64,000 bases of DNA from UBA5704 sp036264355 (GTDB lineage Bacteria; Acidobacteriota; Thermoanaerobaculia; Multivoradales; UBA5704): positions 1 through 64,000 of the forward strand of contig DATARD010000047.1 in NCBI GenBank assembly GCA_036264355.1, written 5' to 3'. Positions 1 to 8,100 of the stretch are shown here, in pieces. Each line of letters opens with the position of its first letter. The first letter of the stretch is position 1. The position numbers and the translations under genes are program-made. Under the pieces are notes generated by a model. That model ran no database searches and was not told where the DNA came from. It saw nothing but the letters and a program-made list of their open reading frames with translations.

Positions 1-104
1 TCTCTGACGTTGAGAGTCCCACTCCTGCCGCAGTGCTTGCGGTCCGATCGTTCCGGTTGGTACATTTCCTGACCAACAAGCGCTCCCAAGAGAGGAACAG
101 GCGA

Positions 105-515
105 ATGGCGAAGGTCCGCAGGTCGATGGGGGAGAGGAGTCAGCGCTGGCACCACGTCACGGGGAGCTCGGAGGACCTCCTGGCCGACATCCCGGCCCTG
201 CGGGAGTCCGTCGAGGAGCTGCGGGAGGTGTCCGGCGAGGTCCACAAGCTGGAAACCCAGCAGATGCAGTATCTCGCGGAGGCTCGGATCCTCACCGCCA
301 AGATCCGAGCCCTGGCCAAGCGCGCCGATCACCTGCGCGGCCTCGTCGGAGCAAGCCTCCGCGGCAAACACGGCTTCGACTCCCCGGTGCTTCGCCGCTA
401 TGGCTTCCAGCCGAGGGAGTGGGTGAAGAAGGATCACGCCGACCGCGCGCTGGAGCGGGAACGCGAGGAGAAGAAGGTGGAGGGAGGGGCGCCTTCGGAG
501 GCTCCGGAGGGATAA
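105..515 (+). CDS. Hypothetical charged coiled-coil protein
   Basis: 136 residues, very rich in Arg, Lys and Glu, no signal peptide or membrane segment. The centre (about residues 25-80) reads as an amphipathic helix with heptad-like Leu/Val spacing (LLADIPALRESVEELREV and onward), so a coiled coil is likely. The C-terminus is a low-complexity Lys/Glu/Gly tail. I chose the ATG at 105 because GAGAGG lies 9 nt upstream; an in-frame ATG at 33 would add 24 residues without a clear ribosome site. I do not recognise a family. It stands alone in front of a small secreted peptide gene on the same strand and could be a structural or nucleoid-type protein, but nothing in the sequence proves this. Confidence 0.6.
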   Translation: MAKVRRSMGERSQRWHHVTGSSEDLLADIPALRESVEELREVSGEVHKLETQQMQYLAEARILTAKIRALAKRADHLRGLVGASLRGKHGFDSPVLRRYGFQPREWVKKDHADRALEREREEKKVEGGAPSEAPEG

Positions 516-624
516 GCCCGGCCGCGAGTACGCTGAGATCCCGCGGCGCGCACATTGAATGGTATGGGGCGTCGTGGGCTCCCTCCACGGCGACAACGAA
601 AACAGGACAAGAAAGGAGCATGTC

Positions 625-831
625 ATGCGCAGATTCCTTCAACTGGCGATGATTCTTCTGGTGGCGGTGGTCGCGCTCGGGTCGCCGCTCGCCATTCCAG
701 CGGCTGCCGCGCCGCAGGTCGCCGCAGTGTCCAGCCTCGTGAGCACTCCCTCCCTGATCTGCATCCTGCCGCGCTGCAACGGCCCCTACTGCCGGGCGAG
801 CAACGGCTGCTGGGTCTGCTGTACGAACTGA
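625..831 (+). CDS. Secreted six-cysteine micropeptide
   Basis: 68 residues. Residues 1-29 form a Sec signal peptide: MRR, a hydrophobic run LAMILLVAVVAL, then an Ala-rich site ending AAAA. The mature C-terminus packs six cysteines (Cys46, 51, 56, 62, 65, 66), which fits three disulfides after export. AAGGAG at 613-618 sits about 6 nt before the ATG and fixes the start. A strong hairpin follows the stop codon at 838-878, so the gene looks like a single-gene transcription unit. No family recognised. It could be an antimicrobial or signalling peptide, or a small disulfide-stabilised envelope protein; the sequence alone cannot separate these. Confidence 0.65.
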   Translation: MRRFLQLAMILLVAVVALGSPLAIPAAAAPQVAAVSSLVSTPSLICILPRCNGPYCRASNGCWVCCTN

Positions 832-837
832 CCGCCG

Positions 838-878
838 AGGCCCACTTCTCTCGCCGCGGAGGGGATAGAAGTGGGCCT
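838..878 (+). terminator. Hairpin terminator after micropeptide gene
   Basis: Perfect 12-bp stem, AGGCCCACTTCT at 838-849 pairing with AGAAGTGGGCCT at 867-878, seven bases after the micropeptide stop. Only a short T-containing tail (TCGTTGTCC) follows, so rho-independent strength is uncertain. Confidence 0.65.
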
Positions 879-940
879 TCGTTGTCCGCCCCGCCGAATT
901 CATTGAGCTGACGTTCAAACAGAAGATGGAAGGCGCCGGC

Positions 941-978
941 GCACCAAAACTCAAGACCGATGTGGAAGTCGTTGCGCT
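941..978 (-). pseudogene. Broken 5' fragment of the gene at 1576-1995
   Basis: These 38 bases match 1954-1991 with a single mismatch (A versus G). Read on the minus strand they encode the same N-terminal peptide as the downstream gene, RNDFHIGLEFWC. Similarity stops at both ends and no start codon is kept, because GAG replaces the ATGAAG region. It is therefore the scrap of a duplicated copy. Between it and the intact copy lies the lanthipeptide-like precursor gene, so the duplication or a rearrangement brackets that gene. Confidence 0.65.
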
Positions 979-1048
979 CTCTCCTGGGGAGTCACCACGG
1001 CCTACCACACCATCAGCCACCTGTGCTGCTCTTTCTTCACCTGCTAGC

Positions 1049-1075
1049 AAGCTCGAAAGTTTCCGCTTCGAGCTT
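1049..1075. other. Isolated inverted repeat
   Basis: AAGCTCGAA at 1049-1057 pairs perfectly with TTCGAGCTT at 1067-1075 (9-bp stem, 9-nt loop). It lies on the 3' side of the minus-strand precursor gene, beyond the stronger terminator at 1084-1118, and may be a second terminator or a binding site. Together with the 941-978 fragment and the 838-878 hairpin this accounts for most of the gap 832-1137. Confidence 0.4.
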
Positions 1076-1083
1076 CTCCTGAG

Positions 1084-1118
1084 CCACCCCGGCGCCTTGG
1101 CAAGATGGGCCGGGGTGG
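1084..1118 (-). terminator. Hairpin terminator of precursor-peptide gene
   Basis: CCACCCCGGC at 1084-1093 pairs perfectly with GCCGGGGTGG at 1109-1118 (10-bp GC-rich stem, 15-nt loop). It begins 19 bases downstream of the stop of the minus-strand precursor gene, the expected place for its terminator. No U-tract follows. Confidence 0.55.
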
Positions 1119-1137
1119 AGGAGACGCTATCGGTTGG

Positions 1138-1287
1138 CTAGTTGCCGGTCGTGGGCGGCACGGTGGGGCAGACGCTGTTGTCCGACCAGCCGCCTCCTCC
1201 GCCGACCGCTTTGAGGAGATCAGTCCCGTTCATCGGGAACAAGGTTTCTTTGGAAAGGGTGAGCTTTTTCATCTCGTTCTTTCTCAT
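1138..1287 (-). CDS. Class I lanthipeptide-like RiPP precursor peptide
   Basis: A 49-residue gene read directly from the minus strand. The leader has the KKLTLSKETL motif (residues 7-16) typical of class I lanthipeptide precursors in Bacteroidota, Chloroflexota and Acidobacteriota. A run of five glycines (29-33) follows in double-glycine position. The short core, WSDNSVCPTVPPTTGN, has one Cys, two Ser and three Thr. An AAGGAGG ribosome site lies 7 nt before the ATG and a terminator hairpin follows the stop. No LanB/LanC-type enzyme, peptidase or dedicated exporter lies next to it, so maturation would need enzymes encoded elsewhere. With a single Cys at most one (methyl)lanthionine ring could form. 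Product class is inferred from the leader only. Confidence 0.65.
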   Translation of the reverse strand: MRKNEMKKLTLSKETLFPMNGTDLLKAVGGGGGWSDNSVCPTVPPTTGN

Positions 1288-1463
1288 GACGGCCTCCTTG
1301 CGCCAACGATTCGTTGACGCGCTCGGTATTCTTTTGTACGGAGCCGGAGGATCGTTGTTGCAGGAGAGATTGCCGCCGCTTTGGGCGATCTGTTCTAAGT
1401 TTCAAGAATGAGGAAGACCGATTTTGCGCAGGCGTCTCATGGGCCTGACCCACACCAGCCGCG

Positions 1464-1500
1464 CCACGGCTTGGCGCGAGCTCGCGCCAATTTGCCGTGG
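1464..1500 (-). terminator. Strong palindromic hairpin downstream of 1576-1995 gene
   Basis: A perfect 20-nt palindrome (TTGGCGCGAG with CTCGCGCCAA) at 1471-1490, extended by CCACGGC at 1464-1470 and GCCGTGG at 1494-1500. It lies about 75 nt beyond the stop of the minus-strand gene and is a likely terminator. The rest of the 288-base gap 1288-1575 shows no further gene and is presumably the promoter region of the precursor peptide. Confidence 0.5.
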
Positions 1501-1575
1501 TGGAGCGCGACATTCGGCGCAGTTTCGTTCGCCGGTTTCCTTGACGGAGAGCGAGACGTGGGGATGGCAACTGCA

Positions 1576-1995
1576 TCACTCGCCAAAGATCAAGCCGGCG
1601 AGCTCTTCCTTGAGTCGGCTCTGCTCCTCCGGATCGCGGGCATCTGCCAGGCGGTCTGCCAACTCAAAGAAGCGCTTCTTCTCCTGCTCCCGCTCTGCGA
1701 GCCCTGGCTCGATCCTGGAGCCTTCGTCTCGTTCGAGGGTACATGCCTCGACGGAGTCTTCGTCGAAAACATGCTCAACGACCGCATACGGTGGACCATG
1801 GAGCCAGCTTGGATCGTCGGTCATGGACCGCTGCTCGGTGCGCTTCGACCTGTCGTTCGGGTCAACCGCTACGCTGACAACTTCGTGCGGCTCCAGCGAG
1901 ATGGCAACCACGACGCGGGAGCCGACATCGGTACAGCGCCAGCGTTTGCCGCCGCACCAAAACTCAAGGCCGATGTGGAAGTCGTTGCGCTTCAT
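1576..1995 (-). CDS. Conserved hypothetical protein
   Basis: 139 residues, soluble, no signal or membrane segment. The N-terminal half is a small beta-rich region, rich in aromatics and Cys/Trp (residues 1-50; FWCGGKRWRCTDVGSR). A middle segment DPSWLHGPPYAVVEHVFDEDS resembles a widely occurring but uncharacterised bacterial family that I recognise only by its look. The C-terminus is a charged helix (EREQEKKRFFELADRLADA and onward). The ATG at 1995 is preceded by a weak GTGAGGA site. A 38-base copy of its 5' end is duplicated near 941-978. Function unknown; the size and setting suggest an accessory gene. Confidence 0.7.
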   Translation of the reverse strand: MKRNDFHIGLEFWCGGKRWRCTDVGSRVVVAISLEPHEVVSVAVDPNDRSKRTEQRSMTDDPSWLHGPPYAVVEHVFDEDSVEACTLERDEGSRIEPGLAEREQEKKRFFELADRLADARDPEEQSRLKEELAGLIFGE

Positions 1996-2082
1996 TGGTG
2001 ACGATCCTCACGTAGATCCTCGCGGCTCTCTCGTGACGTTCCGCGCGGGAGCAGAGCAGGGCCGCTGTCTCGGCCGGAGGCC

Positions 2083-5001
2083 TCACCCCCCCAGGGCCGC
2101 CGCCACCCGCTTCACCATCTCGCCGTAGCCAAGGCCGGCGGCGCGGGTGCTCAGGCCGCCCAGGAGCCGGCGGGCGGGCTGAACCCGGCCGTCCGCGAGC
2201 TCGACCTCGCCCTCCGCGAGGAGGCTTTCGAGCTCGTAGAGGACCATCCCTGCCTTGGCAGCGGCGGCGGCGGTCGCCTGGAGCGCGGCCAGGGCGGGGT
2301 CCACCTCGCCCATGGCGGCGCGGGTGCGGGCCGCCGTGATCGCGGATTCCTGGACCGCCCGGAAGTCGCCCTTCGCCAGCCCCACCGCCTCGACCGCGGC
2401 TTTCCGCGCCTCGTCCTTCTTGCCCTTGTCGAGGAGTGAGAGGGCGAGGAGAGAGAGGGCGCGGGAGCGGAAGGTGGGGAGGCCGGCTCCGGCGGCGACG
2501 GCCTCCGCCTCCCTGGCCTGCCGTTCGGCCTCGGCGGATTTCCCGGTGCGCAGCTCGAGCTCGGCCAGGGCGAGGAGCGCCTCAGCCAGGGTCTCCGGGC
2601 TCCGAGGCGGGTTCCCCCCGGCCGGCTTCACGCCGCGCTGGGCGAGCTCGTAGCGCTGGCGGGCGGCGAAGTAGTTGCCGGTCGCTGCAAGTCCCCGCCC
2701 GATGTCGACGTTGACGTAGGCCACCATGTCGGCCGCGCCCTCGGCCTCGTCGACCGTCAGGGCCTCGCGCTCGATCTCCGCCGCGCTTTGAAACCGCCCC
2801 TCCATGGCCTCGATCTCGCCCAGGCTGGAGAGGGCAATCCCGTAGTAGGCGCGCTGGTTCAGGCGGCTGAAGACCGCCCGCGCCGTCTCGTACCGCCCGC
2901 GGGCGGCGGTGAGCTGGCCTGCCAGGTGGAGCTGCATCCCTTCGTTGTAGGCCGCGAAGCCGGCGCTCTCGGAGAAAGGGGATTTGGCGAGGAGCGCGGC
3001 GGCTTCCTCGGAGCGTTTCCGGGCCCCGGCCTCGTCGCCCTTGCGCAGCAGGACGGCGCTCCAGCCGAAGAGGACTTCGACCTTCTGCGTGGAGTATCCC
3101 AGGGTCTCGTAGCGCTCGGAGGCCTCCTGGTAGAGCGTCTCGGCGGTCGTGAGGTCGAGGTTGGAGTAGAGGTAGGCGCGGTTCTGGATCGTCTGCGCCA
3201 CCCCCAGGAGGTCGCCGGTGCGCTCGAAGCCCTTCCGCGCGAGGCCGAGCTGCTCCTCCGCGGCCGGGGTCTCGCCCGTATCCAAGAGGACTTCGCTCAG
3301 GATGAAGCGAGCCCGCGCCTCCCCCCAGATCGCGCCGATTGACCGAGCCTTGGACACGGCTCGCTCCAGGCTCGCCCGGGCCCGAGGGTAACTCTGCTGG
3401 GTGAAGAGAGCCTGCCCCTCTTCGAGGTCGAGCCCGGGGTGGGCTTCGGCGCCCGGGAGCGAGCGCAACTCGGCGCAGAGCCGCAGTCCGTCCGCGGCGG
3501 CTCCGGCGTTGACGAGATCTTCGGCGGCGAGGATCCCATAGCCCAGATCGTCGGGAAAGAACTCGCGGAAGAGCGCCTCCGCGCTCTGGGCCACCCCCGC
3601 TCGGTCGGAAGCGATCTTCTTCTCGATCTTTTCGAAGCGGCGCTCGTCCTCAGCCGAGAGAGCGGCGGGCGTGCCCTTTGCCTGCCCGGCGAGGCGGCTG
3701 GCGGCGGCCAGGGCGGTTCCGGCCTCGGCCGGGCGGCCGAGGGCGAGGTCGGTCCGCGCGAGGTCCACGAGCACCCAGGTGTGGGGCGCGCGCTTCACGG
3801 CTTGGCCCAGGAGCTCCGCCGCGCCCCCCTGGTCCCAGCGCCGTCCCCGCTCAAGCCCCTGGAAATAGAGCTTCGCGGTCTCCGCATCGGCCGGGAAGAG
3901 GGTGCGGTAGTGCCTCGCGTCCGCGAGGTTGAGCGGCGCCGCTCCCAACCGCCGCCGGAAAGACGTCTCGGGCGAGGACTCGCCGGCGCGGTCCGCGAGG
4001 TCGAGCCAGGCCGCCGCCTCGCCCGTCTCGCTCGCCTGGCCCGCCTTCCGGCCCTGGGCGTCGTAGAGTGCGAGGTCCAGTCGCACTGCCGTGGTGCCGC
4101 CGACCGGCGCGTAGGCGCCCGAGACGATCCAGTCGACGCCCAGGAGGCGCCGCAGCCGGGCGAGGTCGGCGGCCGGGACCTCGGACCGGGGTGGGAGGAG
4201 CAGGTCGGATTCGCCGGGCACCACTGTCTCGCGGTCGGCAGCACGCACCGCCCCTCCCGCGCCCAGCCTGGCGCTTACCGCCTCGGCGAGGGCGCCCCCC
4301 AGCCAGTCCAGGTCCCTGTTGGCAGAGCGGTTGGCGAAGTCGAGCACGGCGACCGAGGGGCGCGGCAGGGGGACCTTGGCCTTCCAGGGGGAGGCGGCGG
4401 CCGCGGCCGGGTGGCGCCGCGCGCTCGCCGCCCGAAAGGATCGCCAGCCATAGACGCCGCCGGCGACGACCGCCGCCACGGCGAGCCCCAAGGCGGCGAA
4501 GCGGAGGACATGCCGCCAGGGGATGGGCGCGCGCGGCACCACAGGCTTGGGCAGCCCGGCCGGCTCGACCGCCGCGACGCGGATCCCCTCCACCAGGCGG
4601 TCCATCGCCTCGCGGGTGATGCCCTTCTTCCGCAGGTCGATCCAGGAGAGGCGCTCGAGGAAGGGTGGGGGCTCGAAGTCGGCGGCCACCCCGGGCAGGA
4701 TGACGGGGATGATCCGCGTCCTCCGGACGTGGAACGCCTGCCTTTCGGTCTCGTGCCACTCGCCCATCCCCGCCGGCCCGACGAAGAAGGCCGCCGACCG
4801 CGCCTGCCGGATCACCGTCTCGATCTCGGTCAGCCAGACGCTGCCGCTCGGCATCTTCCAGTCGGCCCAGACCTTGAGGCCGCTCTTCTCCAAGGCGCGG
4901 GCGATCCGCTGGACCGCTGCGCGGTCCCGGCTGTTGTAGCTGAGGAAGACATCGTAACCGGCGTCCTCCTCCCCGGACACCCTGGAGCCGCTCTCGGCCA
5001 C
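2083..5001 (-). CDS. TIR domain-transmembrane-TPR receptor-like protein
   Basis: 972 residues, GTG start with a consensus AGGAGG eight nt upstream. Domains in order: TIR (about 15-130; YDVFLSYNSRDRAAV, box-like GLKVWADW, and a GEWHETERQ segment that carries the glutamate expected of NAD-processing TIRs); linker; one transmembrane helix (about 168-188); a TolB/FlgO-like domain (about 215-330; SVAVLDFANRS, then DWLGGALAEAVSARL); and a long TPR solenoid to the C-terminus. TIR is cytosolic and the C-terminal sensor probably periplasmic, though orientation is inferred. The gene stands alone and divergent from the secreted kelch/C25 gene. It may signal envelope state or act in a TIR-based defence or death response; neither is shown. 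Confidence 0.8.
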   Translation of the reverse strand: MAESGSRVSGEEDAGYDVFLSYNSRDRAAVQRIARALEKSGLKVWADWKMPSGSVWLTEIETVIRQARSAAFFVGPAGMGEWHETERQAFHVRRTRIIPVILPGVAADFEPPPFLERLSWIDLRKKGITREAMDRLVEGIRVAAVEPAGLPKPVVPRAPIPWRHVLRFAALGLAVAAVVAGGVYGWRSFRAASARRHPAAAAASPWKAKVPLPRPSVAVLDFANRSANRDLDWLGGALAEAVSARLGAGGAVRAADRETVVPGESDLLLPPRSEVPAADLARLRRLLGVDWIVSGAYAPVGGTTAVRLDLALYDAQGRKAGQASETGEAAAWLDLADRAGESSPETSFRRRLGAAPLNLADARHYRTLFPADAETAKLYFQGLERGRRWDQGGAAELLGQAVKRAPHTWVLVDLARTDLALGRPAEAGTALAAASRLAGQAKGTPAALSAEDERRFEKIEKKIASDRAGVAQSAEALFREFFPDDLGYGILAAEDLVNAGAAADGLRLCAELRSLPGAEAHPGLDLEEGQALFTQQSYPRARASLERAVSKARSIGAIWGEARARFILSEVLLDTGETPAAEEQLGLARKGFERTGDLLGVAQTIQNRAYLYSNLDLTTAETLYQEASERYETLGYSTQKVEVLFGWSAVLLRKGDEAGARKRSEEAAALLAKSPFSESAGFAAYNEGMQLHLAGQLTAARGRYETARAVFSRLNQRAYYGIALSSLGEIEAMEGRFQSAAEIEREALTVDEAEGAADMVAYVNVDIGRGLAATGNYFAARQRYELAQRGVKPAGGNPPRSPETLAEALLALAELELRTGKSAEAERQAREAEAVAAGAGLPTFRSRALSLLALSLLDKGKKDEARKAAVEAVGLAKGDFRAVQESAITAARTRAAMGEVDPALAALQATAAAAAKAGMVLYELESLLAEGEVELADGRVQPARRLLGGLSTRAAGLGYGEMVKRVAAALGG

Positions 5002-5032
5002 TCTAGCCTCCTGCGAGAGAGAAGAGGGCCTC

Positions 5033-5077
5033 AGTATACAGGGACCTGTTTATTTTCGTGCCGAGATAGCGTATACT
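5033..5077. promoter_or_regulatory. Divergent promoter region with AGTATAC/GTATACT dyad
   Basis: Between the divergent TIR-TPR and kelch/C25 genes lie AGTATAC (5033-5039) and GTATACT (5071-5077), an inverted pair 31 bp apart in an otherwise GC-rich context. Each arm contains TATACT on the strand leading into its own gene, so each can serve as a -10 hexamer. The -35 regions are weak. The symmetry suggests coordinated divergent transcription or a regulator bound between the arms. Confidence 0.45.
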
Positions 5078-5174
5078 AAGTAAATCCGCTAAGAGTCCTG
5101 CTGACAGGTCAGATCTCCTCGCTCGTCACTCCTCGCACCAGGGCGCCAGACGGACCTTCGACAGGAGGGTTTCC

Positions 5175-8100
5175 ATGAGGCGATCGTGGCTCGCTGTGCT
5201 GGTGGCCGGAGGGTTGGCCCTGGGGGCGGTGGGGAGGGCGGAGGCGGGGTGGTCGACGTCCCCGAATGTGCATCTCCTTACGCCCAGGGAGGTGCATACC
5301 TCAACGCTCTTGCTTTCCGGCAAGGTTCTTGTGACGGGCGGCATAACGCGTCTCCAGGGTTTGAGGCTCGCGTCGACCTCGGCCGCCGAGGTGTTCGACC
5401 CGCTTTCCGGAACTTGGACCTACACTGGGTCTTTGATCGAATCACGTGCCGAACATACCGCCACGCTACTGCGCTCTGGCAAGGTTCTGGTAGTTGGCGG
5501 CGCGAACGTAACTCCTGGACAGCAGAACAGCGCTCTGGCCTCGGCTGAGATCTTTGACCCCGCCATGGGGGTCTTCCGCTCCACGGGGAGCCTCTCCACG
5601 GCAAGAGCCCAGCATACTGCAACCCTCCTATCGGACGGCAAGGTCCTCGTCGTCGGGGGAAATGACGTTTCAGCGATTACGAACCCGAAGAATGTGACGA
5701 GCGCCGAGCTCTATGATCCCATCAGCGAAACCTGGAGCACTGTTCCTCTGCTTCCGAGCATCGGCGGCACGCATACCGCCACGCTGCTCCCCGCTACCCT
5801 CGCCGGGGAAGGCAGGGTGTTGGTCGCGAGCTCAGTCGCCAACAACGATCCGAAGATGGAAATGTATACCTACAATCCGAATACAGGCGACTGGAAGCTC
5901 ACCCGTTTTTCGCTCCAACTCCAACAGGTCGACACTGCCATTCTCCTCCCATCATCCCCTACCTCAGGTCCCAAGGTGCTGCTGGTGGGAGGTACCAAGT
6001 CAGAGATATGGGACCCTCAGAGTTACAGGGAAGCAGCCGTAGTCGACCACAGTTATCAGAGCTCGACGGCAACGTTGCTGCCGTCTGGAAAAGTGATCTT
6101 CACCGGCTTCTCAGAAGGCCACACCGGTAACGAGCTCTATGATCCATCGTCTTCTGTATGGACAACTCCGCCAGATTACTCAGGAGCTCTGCAAGGCAGA
6201 GCTGCCACCCTCCTGCCTGCGGGCGGTGCTTTGGTGACAGGAGGCGATTACGGCGACGGTGTTGCGATTTACGAACAGCCGAACGGGAGCTGGAGCTACC
6301 CTGTGGTCAGCAGCCCGACGGCTGATCTCTCGATAACGTTCCCGAGCCTCCTGGCTTCCGGTAAAGCGATCGCCCTCACGGTCGACGGCTCCAGTGCCAA
6401 AATCGGAGTCTTGATCTTCGATGAAGCAAGCGAAACCTGGAGCTCGGGCGCCAATGCTCCACAGGGACTTCGCGGACCCAATGTCCGGCAGAGCCTGCTA
6501 TTGCCATCCGGCAAGTTACTGGTCATAACCAACTCGCATGCGTGGACCTACAGTGGAACTGAGGACGCTTGGACCGATGCATACGACTCCGCAGATTTTG
6601 AGAGCTTCACGTTACTCCTATCTGGCAAGGTACTTGAGATTCCCGCCGGTTCATTGAAAAGCAGCCTCCTCGACCCTCTTACAGGCAACACGCAGAGCAC
6701 CGGCTCAACTCACCTCGCACGAGCCAACCCGGCCGCGACCATCGTGCTCTCTGGCAAGGTGCTCATTACGGGGGGGGCGCTTTTCGCTACCGATGACAGT
6801 GTCGAGACCTATGATCCTGAGACCGCAGAGTGGGTGACGACAGGGAGGCTCCAGAACAAGAGGCTCGATCCGACTGTCACCTTGCTTCCCTCCGGCAAGG
6901 TGCTGGTACTCGGTGGGGGCGATGGCCAAAGCTTGCCTGCCGAGATTTATGATCCCACTACGGGCACCTCCTCTTCGATCGCTTCACCTTCACCTCCGAT
7001 ACAAGGATCCACGCTGGCCACGGTCCTGCCTTCTGGCAAAGTCTTCGTGACGTATGACGGTGGAATAGGGATGTACAATCCCACAACCGGGGCGTGGGAA
7101 TCCGTCCCGGCGATGAGCCGATTCACGATCCGCTCTCAGGTTCTCCTGGGCTCTGGAAAGGTGCTAGCCCTCGGCAGCACCGCGGGTGAGATCGCAATCT
7201 ATGACCCCAACCCCCAGGCTATACCGAGCCGTACCTCTATCACGTCGATCACGACATCAACCACGACTCCACTCCCATCTCAAGCAGCGCCAGTCCTCAC
7301 GTATCACGATCCCTTAGTCCTCGAGGGAATCGGCTTCCGTGGAGCGTCTGAGGCGACTCATGGAGCGACCAACAGTTCTGCGGTCGACTTCCCACTGGTC
7401 CAGTTGCGCAGCGTGGACGGCCGGATAGTCCGCTTTCTAGCCGCCACCCAGTCCGATTTCTCTGACACCAAGGTGACCTTGAACGATCTGCCACCCGGGA
7501 GCCTGGACCCGGGTTTTCATCTACTCTCCGTCATTGTCGCCGGCGAAACGAGCGATCCAGTGACGGTCCAGGTCGATTGCCGCGTGGGCGCTGAGGCGCC
7601 AGTACAACAAGGCTCAAGAATTACCTTCGGAGACTCGGCAACCTTCACCGCCAACTGTGCCGGAGCGGAACACTATCAGTGGAAGAAGGATGGCTCCGAT
7701 CTCGTAGGGGCGACGGGACCGTCCTATACCACTCCGCCTATCACCGCCGCGGACTTGGGCTCCAATTATTCGGTCGTCTGCCGGTCGAGCTGCGATGACG
7801 TACAGAATACGGCGCCTTCCGCCTCCATACCTCTGGCCGTCACCGACGATACGGCTCCCGCGGCGGCCGTCCTCTCCCCCAATGGCGGCGAGATCTGGGT
7901 GCTGTCGAGCGCCTCCCAGACCAATACGCAGACCCTCACTTGGTCGATGTCCGACAACGGTCTGATCTGCAAGCTCGTCGTCAATCTTCTCGCCGTGGAC
8001 GCGAACGGTAAAGTCCAAACGACCATCCTCCTTCATTCGGAGGATAAGGGGACTGCCTGCTCGTTCTCGAACCAGGTGACGACGACCTTCTTGACGTACA

